A stretch of DNA of 64,000 nucleotides, from positions 37,754,246 through 37,818,245 of the forward strand of contig NC_133665.1 of the NCBI RefSeq assembly GCF_037893015.1. The letters are read 5' to 3'. Shown here in pieces: positions 42,721 through 54,214 of this stretch (the stretch's first letter is position 1; every line of letters starts with the position of its first letter). The notes under the pieces were generated by a model. The model was given only the letters and a program-made list of their open reading frames with translations. It did no database searches and was not told where the DNA came from. The position numbers were made by a program, and so were the translations under genes. The DNA comes from Macrotis lagotis. Taxonomy: Eukaryota; Chordata; Mammalia; Peramelemorphia; Peramelidae.

Positions 42721-43442
42721 CCATATTTTCCCATGTATAAGACATACCCTTTTTCAAAAAATTTGGGGTCTAAAAACTGGAAGCATCTTACACAGTGGTT
42801 GTAGATTTTTTTACTTGCATTTCCTGATTTTTTGCATTTGTCTTTGTGCTCATTGTTTTGCATTTGTTACCAGTATATTAGGTTACATTTTATCATATTC
42901 TGCCCAGAAATGGCTCAGAAAAGATTTTCATACAGTGTTAAATTCAAGTTAAAAGTGATACAGTTTGCAAAAGTGAATGAAAATAATGCTGTTGAACATA
43001 AGTTTGGTCCTCCTCGAATTGAGAAAACAATGCAAGATGGATACAAGAAAAAGAAACCCTACCGAAGAAGACCATGAGAGACGGGTCAGCAAATTGGCCT
43101 ATTTTAGAGAGGGAATTGAAAATATATAGATTGAAGACCAAAGGGTAATTAGAATTCCTGTGTCCACAAAGATAGTTCAGCATGAGGCAAGAAGAATTGC
43201 TGATGAAAAAGGAGTCAACTGATTTCAAAGGAGGACACAACTGGTGCTTCAAGTTCATGAAACAGTATGGTCTAAGCGTGTGTACACACACCAGACTTAC
43301 CCAAAAGATGCCTGAAAGCTATGAGCAGAAGGTCCTAGAATTTCAAGATGAATAAAACTTGAATTCAATAAGTTTATGTAAAACTTTTTTTTCCAAATTT
43401 CAGACCCCCCCCATAGGGTGTCTTATTCATGGGGAAATATGG
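42721..43442 (+). mobile_element. pogo-type DNA transposon with TIRs, internally deleted
   Basis: Terminal inverted repeats of 28-30 bp frame 722 bp. The left is CCATATTTTCCCATGTATAAGACATACCCT and the right, reversed, is CCATATTTCCCCATGAATAAGACACCCT. Between them is the N-terminal part of a pogo/POGK-like transposase. A Brinker/CENP-B-type DNA-binding start begins at ATG 42910 (MAQKRFSYSVKFKLKVIQF). A second helix-turn-helix segment follows (FKGGHNWCFKFMKQYGLSV, about 43222-43280). After KMPESYEQKVLEFQDE the sequence goes directly to the 3' TIR, so the DDE catalytic domain is missing. The first frame stops at 43075. The expected TA target duplication is not evident. Confidence 0.8.
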
Positions 43443-43449
43443 TTTTTCC

Positions 43450-45530
43450 CTGTTCAAATGTTTCCTCTAATACATTCCCCAATAACTCAAATTAACAATT
43501 TCACAAATTTTCACATAGCCAGGCAACCTAAAGTCAAATTCCTTTTAAATATAGGCTTTAAAGAGTTACAACACATGGTTAACCCATTCATTAGCAATTA
43601 AATTAATTACAATTATCAAATCAGGTGGTTTGAATTTTGAAATAGTTACATTTAAAGAAATAATAAAAATCAGATATGAAGTGACTTATACTACTGTAGA
43701 AATGCACAGTGGCATCTCTGGCCACCCTGAGGAAACTTGACTGTTTTAAATTCCTTTGAGACCAAGTCAATTAAGACTGGTCAGAGAAAACCCAATAAGG
43801 GTTTAGGGACAGACAACAGTGTTTCTGATCAACACCACAATTTTAAATTCACAAATGTTTAGTTTATGAGAGATTCTGTCTTTTAATAATCCTAGCTGTG
43901 ACATTTACCAATATTTCTTAATATTGTAATATTTAGGAAACTCAAAATACAAAGATCATAATTATTCCTTCTAAAAATTAAAAATATATTCATATATTTT
44001 ATACATTTATATATAAATATATATTCATATATTTTATATATAATATGAATATATTGTATATTATATGAATATATTATATATTACACATATATTTTATATA
44101 TAAACATATATTTATATATGATATATATATATATATTTTAGTAATACATAAAAGATCATCCCATATATGTGGATATCTAATTAAAAGCGATCATATAGCC
44201 TTAATATATTTCATAAGGCCAATTAGCAATTAATAGGTTTCATTTTTCCTTTCAAGGCTAATTTGGCTTTGAAAAAATTTCTACAGATTGTTATCTCTTT
44301 CTCCTAGTTTAAACCCAATTTACCAACTGATTTCTAAAGGGAAAGTTTATCTTTGTAGTTTCTAACTGAAGCTAAGCTACTTATACTTCTTAAAAAAATT
44401 CTAGCAAGGAGCTAGGCCCTGAAATCTTAAAAATGATGACATTCTAAATTAGTTGGTAATCTGCTATTGCTTATTAATCTTAAATTAGTCTTTTTTAAAA
44501 CAATTAAATCCAAAACTCAAACAAAAAAAAGAAGTGATTCACATTTAAGAGTTTTCCTTTCATTTAGATTGGACTAGAAATGAAATTAGTTGCCCTTGGA
44601 TCTTATTTTTCCCAAATGTTGCCAGTTATATCCATGTAGATAATTTTAAAACCGTTAATAAAGGATTTTTCAGTTTCTGTCTTTATTCTGAAACCAAAAG
44701 CTTGGTTATGACCTGAGAGTTCACCAGACCATCACTGTGCTCACTTTCATGATGCTAGGATTCAATCTACCCCAAACATGAGTTCATCCCAAACCATTTC
44801 AAATCTATGTTCCACATTCCCAGAAAGATTTCATAAATTATTTTTAATTTATAGCTCTAATACATTTACATACACACACACATTGTTACCTTAAAAATCG
44901 AATTAAAAACTTTCAGATGCTAGTCAGATTTTAGTCAAATTTTGACAAATTATTCGCAAAACCTTTTCATATTACTTTCTGTCTTATATGGAGAGGAATA
45001 AGATTTAAAATGAATTTGTTTCATATAAAATTTGCAGCCAAATTTTGAATTTTCACAATATACCTTGCAAATCACTGAACATTTTGCATAAAATAATTCT
45101 TTAAAAATATTCAATCAAAACCTAAGCAACTCTCTATTACTTTGAGATCTATTTTTCTTAAAGCAAACTCTGCTTTAAGAGAAAGCTGTTCTTATAAAGT
45201 GGAGGGGAAGAAGTGAATCCAAGTGAATAAGAAAAACAGCAGTAGCATGAATGCAAGTGAATAAGAAAAACAGCAGCAGCCAGAATGAATGACCATTTTT
45301 ACCCAAGCTAGGACTTTGCCTTCCTCAAAAAATCATAATTTCTGCATTAATGATCCATAGTGCCCACATTGTGAATTTTAAGAAATTTTTTTCTAATTTT
45401 TCCCCTCATTTTACAGATAAAAAAAACACAGTAGTGAAATATCAGGTGGCTAGAAACCACTTTTCTGGCAAGTGAAACTCTAGTATTAGTTAATAGCAAA
45501 GATACTAGTATTAAGAAGAGTAACAAATAA
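43450..45530. other. Intergenic, no recognised gene
   Basis: Very AT-rich. It includes a low-complexity TA/TATATTCATA tract at about 43978-44137. No coding or known repeat signature was recognised elsewhere. Confidence 0.5.
43978..44137. repeat. AT-rich low-complexity tract
   Basis: Repeated ATATATTCATATATTTTATA-like words. Confidence 0.85.
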
Positions 45531-45535
45531 ACACG

Positions 45536-45770
45536 GATCCCTGAACAGACACATACACAAATAAAAAAGAGGGTTACCAGAAAAAAGTCTCACATATTGT
45601 GGTGCCAAAGGCATGACCTTTAAAACAAAAGACACAGATCTCACACCCTAGATGGTCCCACAACCACAAATACACAAATGGAGGGGTACCTGAATAAAGT
45701 CTCATTTTTCAGTGCCAGCAACCCCAAACAAATATAAAAGCCAGAGGGCACTTGAAAATATCCAGGGTGC
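45536..45770. repeat. Two-copy tandem repeat, period about 112-117 bp
   Basis: Both units share TACACAAAT, GAGGG(G)TACC, GAA(T)AAAGTCTCA and GTGCCA in the same order. The second copy is diverged. An LTR-related origin is possible but unproven. Confidence 0.5.
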
Positions 45771-45957
45771 CACAGTCCATAAACCAGAGGAAATTCTCAG
45801 AAGCAAGAATTTCAGTAACCAGAGATAAAATCCAGAGAATATTCAACTTCAAAAAAAAAAAAAAATAACAAAGGTTTGAAAACAGAGCAATTGAGTTGAA
45901 AAAGTGGTAGACTACCATAGGTGAAGAGCATCTGCCCAAGATAATCACATTGAACTC

Positions 45958-46212
45958 AGAGAGAGATGCAGGTATATTTATCCAAAAATAGAAGGATAAG
46001 AGAAAATCATTAACTTCCTTAGTGGCCTGACAATGAAGATTGCACATTCTCAAGTTAACCAGTTGCTCCTCAAAGTCAATCATCCTTCTACAATACTATC
46101 TGATTAATGGTTATCTCTTCCTGGACTTTAAGCATCTTGAGGGCTTGAAGATCAGTCTCTGAACATCCAGATCATTGTCTTCCAGAATTTGTATTTAACA
46201 TAGGGGGAAATA
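45958..46212. repeat. Unclassified dispersed repeat, copy B
   Basis: Same family and orientation as 34955-35205: ATTTATCCAAAAATAGAAGGATAAG to TTTGTATTTAACATAGGGGGAAATA. A SINE follows directly at its end. Confidence 0.7.
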
Positions 46213-46352
46213 AGTGACATAATGTATAGAGCCCAGCCCTGGAGTCAGGAGGACCTAAGTTCAAAGCCAGCTTTAGACATTTAATAATTGCCTAGCTGTG
46301 TGACCTTGGGCAAGCCACTTAACCGCATTGCCCTAAATAAAAAATAATAATA
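46213..46352 (+). mobile_element. Marsupial tRNA-derived SINE
   Basis: ATGTATAGAGCCCAGCCCTGGAGTCAGGAGGACC, TGTGACCTTGGGCAAGCCACTTAACC, then an AATAA-rich tail. The head is degenerate. Confidence 0.85.
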
Positions 46353-46649
46353 ATTCCTTTAAAAAACTTATTTTTTGAGACCAGATCTCCCTCTTAACCA
46401 CACTGGAAGTACTTGTGGGCTGATCCCACTATCAATTGACATGGGAATTTTGACTGGTTCCATTTTTAACCTAGGTAGATGAAGAGCACTGAGCCTGTGG
46501 CCCTGGTTTGGGGGCTCACCATCTTGATTAACACATAATCAGCTTAACTCACTGCAACTGAAAATTCTCAAGCTCAAGATGCACCAGATTTACACATAAG
46601 TACTTAATTGATAAATGCTTTACTCATTCATTGTGTTATAAAAAATGAT

Positions 46650-47008
46650 GATAATCTTAATGGACTTGCTCATTTCATCAGTTCAACAATCAGGGACAAT
46701 TCTTGGGTATCTGTGATGGAGAATACCATCTGTATCCAGAGAAAGAATTATGCAGTTTAAACAAAGACCAAAGTCTATTACCTTTAATTTAAAAACAAGT
46801 TATCTTATTATGTAATTTTGCTATCTCTTATATTTATTTTATTTTTTCCTTAAGTATATTTCTCTCTCCACACATTCAATTTTGATCAGATAGCATGGAA
46901 ACAATGTAAAGACCATCAGACTGCCTTCTGTGGGGGGGGGGGGGGAGGGAGATTAGGGGGGAAAATTGTAAAATTCAAAAAATAATAAAAATTTAAAAAA
47001 AAAGAAAT
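46650..47008 (+). mobile_element. L1 3' end
   Basis: ATGGACTTGCTCATTTCATCAG, GGAGAATACCATCTGTATCCAGAGAAAGAA, a G14 run, then AAAATTGTAAAATTCAAAAAATAATAAAAATTT. It is the same subfamily as 39310-39790. Confidence 0.8.
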
Positions 47009-47027
47009 GATGAACAGGATACTTTTG

Positions 47028-47518
47028 GGAAAATTGGGAACTGATGCCAAGTGAAATGAGCAGAACTAGGAGTGCATTGTAGCAGCCAAAGATAACATTG
47101 TATGTACAATGATCAACTGCGAATAACTTAATACAGTGGATAGAGCACTGCCCCGGGAATCAGGAGTACCTGAGTTCAAATTTGGCCTCAGACACTTAAT
47201 AATTACCTGAAGGACTTATAATTTTAAAAAAAAAAATGTTTTTCACCCTCTAAAGAAAAACCTCATGGAGTTCCAATGCAGATCAAACCACTTTTTTAAA
47301 AACTTTTTTTTTGGTCTGTGTTTTTTTTTTCATACCATGACAAATATGAAAATGTATTCTGCATGACTGTCCTTATATAATTTACATTAAATTTCTTGTC
47401 TACTCAATGAGGGAAGAAAGGAAAGTAAGGAGAGAATCTAGACCTCAGAATTAAAAAAAAACAAATGCTAAAAAAATTACATGTAATTGGAAAAAATAAA
47501 ATATTTGTAAAAAAAGAT
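47028..47518 (+). mobile_element. Second L1 3' end, older, with a nested SINE
   Basis: AACTGATGCCAAGTGAAATGAGCAGAACTAGGAG, then after the SINE GAGTTCCAATGCAGATCAAACC, GAGAGAATCTAGACCTCAGAATT and A-rich TAAAATATTTGTAAAAAA. Confidence 0.7.
47130..47208 (+). mobile_element. Truncated SINE nested in L1
   Basis: ACAGTGGATAGAGCACTGCCCCGGGAATCAGGAGTACC through CTTAATAATTACCT. The head start and the 3' tail are missing. Confidence 0.8.
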
Positions 47519-47904
47519 AGTTGGGTTAACCTCACTATTCTCAAACAAGTATATACCAGGCAAAAATAATCATTAAATTGCATATGTAACAGTAACCAAT
47601 TTATAGTAATGAGTGATGAGCCAAGATAAGGCCAGTTCTCTCTAACACTCTATTATCATAGAGGAAAATATTATAATAAGAATTCAAGAAGAATAAAACA
47701 ATAGTTAATTACATAGTTTTCCTGAATCAATGTTCCTTAAAATTATATTGATTGGCTACTTCATCTTTTAGGTTTTTTTTTTCCTCCGATTTTTCAGTAC
47801 AGGGAATTTCCTCTGTAGAAGTCCCTTCTACTGAAGCAGATCAGTAATAATTTGTAATTTATAGTCATTCTTACTCAGCTATCTGGGTCAGCAAGAGGTT
47901 CATT

Positions 47905-48385
47905 CATGGTCGATCAAACAAGTATGTAACAGAGGCAGGACTTAAACTTAGGCTATCCTCACTCCAAGTATCATTCTGTATCCACAATACCAAAATACCT
48001 ACCTAACTACTCTATTACTCCTAAATTTGCTCAATCACATGATGATTAAGTTGCTAATGCTTTGTACTTTCTCAAATAATCAGATTTATCTATTTATTTT
48101 TATTTTTTATTTTTTTTATTTTAGTCCCCAAAACACTGTGACTCTCATTTTGTCTTTGTAATAGTATCCAAAATAGTGTTTTGTATTTAGTAGGTAATTA
48201 ATTAGATTTCATTTAGTAGGTAATTATTGGGTTGGTTTAGAATATAGACAACAATCCAGATCTCCTACTTAGTCAATGTTCTTTTTTACCATGTCAAGCT
48301 GGGTAGTGTTATTCTTCCCATTTTCCAGAAGGGAAAAGCCTAGGCCCAGTTGTGATTTACCTAAACCCACAAGCCTTAATGATTA
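47905..48385 (-). repeat. Two MIR-like fragments
   Basis: 47905-48005 (AGAGGCAGGACTTAAACTTAGGCTATCCTCACTCCAAG) and 48290-48385 (TTCCCATTTTCCAGAAGGGAAAAGCC) look like reversed MIR pieces. Both are weak. Confidence 0.4.
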
Positions 48386-48411
48386 TTGTTATTCTTTATC
48401 CTTTGTCCTTT

Positions 48412-48562
48412 TTTTGTTTGTTTTTTTTGGGGGGGGGCTAATGGGATTGTGATTTACCCAAGATCATACAGCTAATAAGAATCAAATATCTGAAACCACA
48501 TTTGAACTCAGGTCCTCCTGACTCCAAGGCTGCTATTCAATTGATGACCTAGCTGCCCCTGT
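48412..48562 (-). mobile_element. Marsupial tRNA-derived SINE
   Basis: Reversed copy: GGGGGGGCTAATGGGATTGTG, TTTGAACTCAGGTCCTCCTGACTCC, TGATGACCTAGCTGCCCC. Confidence 0.8.
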
Positions 48563-50085
48563 CCTTTGTTCTTGAAGAAACCATGATACTTTAAAAAAAA
48601 AAAACCCAAAATGTCTGAATAACCCAGAAAAATCACTGCATTTTGGTCAAGGCATGTTGCCTCAGCTATAGTAATTTAAAGTAAAATGACTGCAATCTTT
48701 TAAAAGGAATCCATGCTACAAAGAAATATAAAAGACCAAAGTACAGAACTTAGCAGGATAAAATTTAATGCAACATATTAAGTGTTCGAGGAGAGGAAAA
48801 TGCAAGAAAATACATGCCTTACCTTGCCCTGAACTTTTTACAAAGCTGCCACTCCCTTCATAAAATAAGCAATCATTTTATCTCACTGGATACAGCATCC
48901 CCCTTTGAATGAATCAAATAAAGCTATATTTGACATCACAATTCACAGAGCCACAGACCTTCCTATGTTCCCTATTCTTGAACCAAAGGGTAGAGTTAGG
49001 GAGTAATTCATTCAAATCCTGTGTGACCTGAACAGATCTTCAAGTCTCTTTCAAATGAGTATAATTGTTATAGGCATCACATGAAATAATGCATGTAAAG
49101 CACTTGTCAGCTGCCAAGATTTTGATGTTGGCTCCATATCGTAAGCCCCTTTGGCTAGGGTGCTTCCTGCTTTCTCCTGTAGCTTTTACATAACCTCCTT
49201 TTTTCTCTATATTTCCGCCACCAAATCAGTCATGCCAACTATATTTCCATGATTAACAATTATTAGCAACATTAGCTCTATTTCATCACTATTGGCATAG
49301 ATAGATGCCTCAATCATTATTATAAATGGCCAGTACTTTCTTCGTACACTGCATCTGGAAGAAAGACAAACAGACTGTCTAGTGGTTACAGTGGTCCACA
49401 AAGTCAGGACACCCCAATTTCGAACCCGATCTATGAGAAGTAAATGGATGGATAAACCCTGGTAATTCACACCCTCATTGTGTTCCCAAACAAGGCTCTG
49501 CCTGATGCAACAGCTGCTGGCATGTATTAGAACGGGGAATTTCTTAATGGAGAATTCCCAGTACTGAAGAAATCATAGTTTTTCTCTCCATAAAATATTT
49601 ATTTTAGAATTTAGTCCACAGAAAACAGAAGGGATCAACAGACTACAGTACAAAATCTAGGTATATAGTATATAGTTATGTTATGTGGGAGGTAGGTGGA
49701 TCTATTGATAGGTTCTTCTTTCCATTCCTTACCCAGAGCTATCATTTAAGATATTTACAGGATCTTAGTCCACCTGGTTGTCTGGAGCCACTGTGATAGT
49801 TTTTCCAAGACAATAGAAAAAAATACTCCAAAAATCTTCACATAAAAGACTATGAATGAATGAGTTCCACAAAAAAGTACAGGAGGTGGCAGGTGTGGGA
49901 ATAGGGATGGGAGAAGAGGCGCTTCCTTTTTTTTACCTCTTGCTTCTTTGACAAATTCAGAAACCCTTACAATTTATCCTGAACCCTTTACTTAAGTTTA
50001 AAATCAATACAGAGTCATTTAAGTGATATTCGGGTCAGAAATAGGGCCAGATGTCAGTTATAAACTCAAAGTTAGAGCAAATGAA
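48563..50085. other. Intergenic, little recognised
   Basis: A MIR-like 3' piece may lie at 49000-49125 (CCTGTGTGACCTGAACAG, ATGCATGTAAAGCACTTGTCAG). The rest is unique-looking, with no supportable gene. Confidence 0.45.
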
Positions 50086-50089
50086 CTAT

Positions 50090-50330
50090 GGAGTACAATT
50101 ACATAGTATGGAAGGTGAAGAACCTTCTACCTGAACTCAGGAAGACCTGAGTTCAAATTCTGATTCTGACACTTGACTAGCTGTGGGACACTGGGCAAAC
50201 TTCTGTTTGCATCAGTGGCTTCAACTTTAAAATGAGAATAATAACAATAGCTACCTCTCAGGGGTGCCATGAGATGCAAATGAAATGTTTATAAAGCACT
50301 TTGCAAATCTTAAAGCCCTATAGAGGGTAT
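50090..50330 (+). repeat. MIR-type SINE
   Basis: GAAGACCTGAGTTCAAATTCTGATTCTGACACTTGACTAGC, GGCTTCAACTTTAAAATGAGAATAATAAC, ATAAAGCACTTTGCAAATCTTAAAG. Confidence 0.7.
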
Positions 50331-50594
50331 TCCAAAAATCTTAGTGTGGTTTTAAATTATTGAAACTTAAATGTTAGCTATTATTATTAATATCCTAAAC
50401 TTCTGCATCTAAATCTCATCCACTGCCCATTGATCCTACATCAACTCCAGATAAACTACTGGGGCTCTGGGATGATATGCTGCTGTGCTCTCTCCTACAT
50501 ATTATAGCCCAGTCTAGTAAACCATTTAGTATGTTCAAAATAAATAAATATAAGCCAAGGAAAATTCCAAACAATTAAAATAATTATAATAATT

Positions 50595-50825
50595 GAAAAT
50601 AATAATAGGAAGCATTTACATAAGGCTTATACAGCACTTTACAGATCTCGTTTGATCTTCATGATACCTGCTCTTATTATCTCCATTTTACAGATGAGGA
50701 AACTGAGGCACCAGGAAGTTAGCTGATTTATCCAGGGTCAAACAGCTAGTCAGTGTCTGAGATAGGATTTGAACTCAGGTCTTCTTGATTCCTAGTTCAG
50801 TGATTTTCCCATTGTACTACTAAGT
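50595..50825 (-). repeat. MIR-type SINE, near full length
   Basis: Reversed MIR with CCATTTTACAGATGAGGAAACTGAGGCACC, AACAGCTAGTCAGTGTCTGAG and GATTTGAACTCAGGTCTTC. Confidence 0.8.
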
Positions 50826-51093
50826 TGGTTTTGATTAATATTCTCTGATTAAGAATGATTATTAACATTATTAACATGCTAGGTGGTTGTATATGGTTTT
50901 AAAGGTACTTTTCCCCTTAACTATGCCTCATTTCCTTATAGAATCAGATATAGTATTAATATGAGAGTTTCAATTTAAAAATCATTATATCTTTGTTGCC
51001 AAAATCCCACATGACTTTCATTAATAGAGCATCCATTTCGCTATGGGATTTATTATAACCTTGAAGCTAATGGAGGAAACAACTAATACAGTG

Positions 51094-51115
51094 GGGTTAG
51101 GGTTAGGGTTAGGGT
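51094..51115 (+). repeat. Short telomere-like (GGGTTA)n tract
   Basis: Three perfect GGGTTA units followed by GGGT(A), in ordinary AT-rich DNA. Confidence 0.9.
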
Positions 51116-51394
51116 AGTGCTTAAAGCAACATCAAACATACTATGAGCTATATTTTACATATTTAATTGAATCAGTAAAAAAGCACTTGCTCTCTCCTCC
51201 CCTTCCCCTCGTGCCAGATTTGAGTTACTGAGATTGTTAGCAACTTTCCACTTCAGGAAATGGTACTATGAAAGTCACTAATGTGTTTCACACCCCTTTC
51301 CTTGGCTATCCTACTACTTACAAGGCAGGTATTCAAAATATTTTTGCCAGTACTTTTTCGGTTTAAAAGAAAAAAAAAAGAAATAAGATACATT

Positions 51395-51830
51395 TTCATT
51401 GATTGGCAAATGATTAAAAAATTATATATATATATATATATAATGAAATATTATTACACTGTAAGAGACAATAAATATAAGGAATTCAGAGAAACTGATA
51501 TAGAGTGAAGAACAAAGAATGATAAAAACAGTACAGAGGTGGGAGACTGAACAGAATGTTGAATGTACTGAGGTCTTGCACTGTCAGTTGGTTTTGACTG
51601 TTTTTCTTTGTTAAAATAGAAAAGTGTATGTCTGTGGCTGTGTGTTTTCTGTTTATGGTGTGTGAATGTGCGTGTATGTGTGTGTATGTGTTTGGCAGGT
51701 TCATTCAGGAATTTGGGGAGGGGGAGGGAGACAATGTAAGAGGAAGGAATATATCTAGAGAGAAATGTGATGTAAAAACAAAAAGGATCAATCAAATTTA
51801 TTTGTTTTTAATCAAATATACTAGTAATAA
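51395..51830 (+). mobile_element. L1 3' fragment
   Basis: ATTGATTGGCAAATGATTAAA, a TA tract (51423-51442), TAATGAAATATTATTACACTGTAAGAGAC, GGAATTCAGAGAAACTGATATAGAG, GGGGAGGGGGAGGGAG. Confidence 0.6.
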
Positions 51831-51849
51831 ACAAACACAAACTAATTAA

Positions 51850-52825
51850 ACTATTGTTTGGATGGTTCAAGTAAATACTAACATTATATTATATTTGATT
51901 GAAGAAAACCAAGAATTGTGTGGGGGTGCTTTTTGTTGGTTTTTACAAAATCTCAGTGGTTCTTTTTGATTCATGAAACCAAAGGTCTATTTAGCTACTT
52001 GCCTTTTAGTGCCAGGTCAAGTGCAGTAAAATGTGGATTGAAGAGTCTTTTCATTCACATTTTTTGGTATTCCTTAGTTCTTCTAAATTTTACTGGTCTT
52101 CCAGGTATTTTAAGGAAGGACAGACATAGCTTCATTGATCTATATCAACTAAAAAGAAAATCTACCAAATCATAACTTCATGCATTGTCTATCCAGACTA
52201 CCAAAATATTTAAATTAACTTCCATATCTTGACAGTTTAAAAAAATCCTTTTTAAAAGAAAAGAAATAAGAGAAAGGCAAATTAAATACATCAATAGTAA
52301 ATGACCATGTGGAAGAAAACATTTCAAGGATCATGGCATCATGGAGAAAACAAAATACTAAACTTATTTTAGTTGATATCCTCCACAAAGTCATATTCTG
52401 ATGCCTCATCACTGTTTTTGTTTTTCAAAGTCTCTACTAGCAAGTTATGAGCTCCATCAGGTTTTCTACCATGCTGGAAATACTTTAAATATCATCCCAG
52501 AAAAGGATTGTATCTATTCCAAATTGTATCGAATGTTTTGTTCATGACAAGCCATAAAACACAACACAGCACAACAAATATCCTTAAAATCTTATGTAGC
52601 ACCTTTTTGTGACTATAGAAATATTAGCACACTATCAGAAAAAGGATCAGGAATAAGACTCACATGGTTTTCAGACTGTCAATAAACTTCAATTCGATTA
52701 TTAGTATTTTTCTGGGAGAAGGTAAATTATATCACTCTTGACATTCTTACTGAAAATTAAACCCCCAAAAAGAATTTGAAGCTAAATGAACTAAATGAAA
52801 GGGTAGTTCACAGATACTCAGAGGA
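51850..52825. other. Intergenic, nothing recognised
   Basis: AT-rich DNA without a recognised gene or repeat. Confidence 0.45.
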
Positions 52826-52834
52826 GAACTAAAT

Positions 52835-53096
52835 AAAGAATTGCTAAGTGGATTTTATCATATGCCCAAAGGCAACAAGAATAATTCATGGCTCATTTGG
52901 TCAATTCATGTTACAGAATATAAAATAAATATTTGCAAAATGACAACCAGGAAAAAAGAGTTTATTACTGAGAATAAAAGAAGTAGAGAAATTCAGCAAA
53001 GAACTTGATAACACAAACCAAATCAACATATACTATAATGTTTAGTGACTTTCATGCACAGATGGGGAAAGATGAGAATAGGGATGTGTGCGTGTG

Positions 53097-53146
<50 letters not shown>

Positions 53147-54115
53147 GGAAAATCACAGTTTGGGAAGAGATAATGAGAGAAGATAAAGATTTGAAGATTA
53201 TGCAGAAACTTCATACCTCACAAATACTTTCTTCAGGAAAGGAACTAATAAGTGCTGGACATGGCAAGCACAAAATAAATCATATTTAACAGACAGGAAA
53301 AAATGTTCTCAAAGTGGGTGTTTCCCTGAGTCAGCTGTCTGTGTTCAGTCAGACCATCAACTTGTCAGATATAAGAATTAGTAAAACGAAAAAAGTAAAA
53401 TTATAAGAAAAAGAGGCAGGATATAATTGAAAATTCAATCTTAAGCTACTTATAAAATTAATCATCAAAATGGGAAATGATCAACATAAATTACATTGAC
53501 ACTAATTATAATAATTTCATGCAGAACTTGAACCAATGTAAATTAATTACTACAATAAGGATTCCAAAAAAGGCTAGAAAGTACCTTAGTAAGCAATATA
53601 TGATTTACTTGCCAAATGGAGAGAGATGTCTGCCAAAGGCAATGCTGAGTTAGAATAGAAATTCATTTGTGAGGAGGATGATGGGTAATTATGAACAGTA
53701 TTGCTTCATAAAGCAGAGAGAAATGATTTCAAGAAAGTTTGCCAAGACATTCAACTAAGCAAAGTCACCCCAAAGGCATCAAACAGTGAAAATTGGGAGT
53801 GGGGGGGTGGTTAGAACACATACAAAAAATGAAAGATTGCTAAAAAATATTATAATAAATTGCTTTCTCTGTCAAAAATAGTAGAACCATCACTTGGCCC
53901 TCAAAATCCCAGTCCTAGATGTGCTTATAGATAAGGGGAAATGGCACTATAGAAAACAGAGATGGGGAAAGCAGTTCAATTGAACTGATGTGACTCAAAT
54001 GTGAGGATGTTGAGAGACTAATAGAGAGTATCTGAAGAAGAGAATGATTCCAAGGATATGGCAAAAATCTCACACTCCCTTAATACCAAAAAAGAGTAAC
54101 TAAAAGAACATCAAT
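52835..54115 (+). mobile_element. RTE/BovB-type LINE relic
   Basis: Decayed coding remains in order: STYTIMFSDFHAQMGKDE (an endonuclease GDFNAKVG-type motif), then KFGL/REDK-like segments, QSDH, a long Lys/Arg-rich linker (KKARKYLSKQ, MSAKGNAELE), and a short start of the RT region (WQKSHTPLIPKK). This order is typical of RTE/BovB elements. Multiple stops and frame changes break it, and a (GT)n microsatellite at 53085-53144 splits the endonuclease part. Most of the RT domain is missing. Confidence 0.65.
53085..53144. repeat. (GT)n microsatellite
   Basis: About 22 pure GT units with an imperfect start. Confidence 0.95.
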
Positions 54116-54214
54116 GAGTATATCACTATTTTTGTTCTATATATTATTAATTATATTATTAAACAAATATTTTATTAAATTAGTTAAAATTACATTATTA
54201 AATATGAAATAAAT

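Noticed and set aside
43359-43601. 80-codon ORF after the pogo-like element
   Set aside because: It crosses the 3' TIR and has no recognised domain.
45595-45620. TGGTGCCAAAGGC, which looks like a retroviral primer-binding site
   Set aside because: No LTR pair, no polypurine tract and no coding remains around it. The word recurs, diverged, in the neighbouring tandem unit, so chance or repeat structure is likelier.
51094-51115. Chromosome-end telomere
   Set aside because: Only about 22 bp long and embedded in ordinary sequence on both sides.
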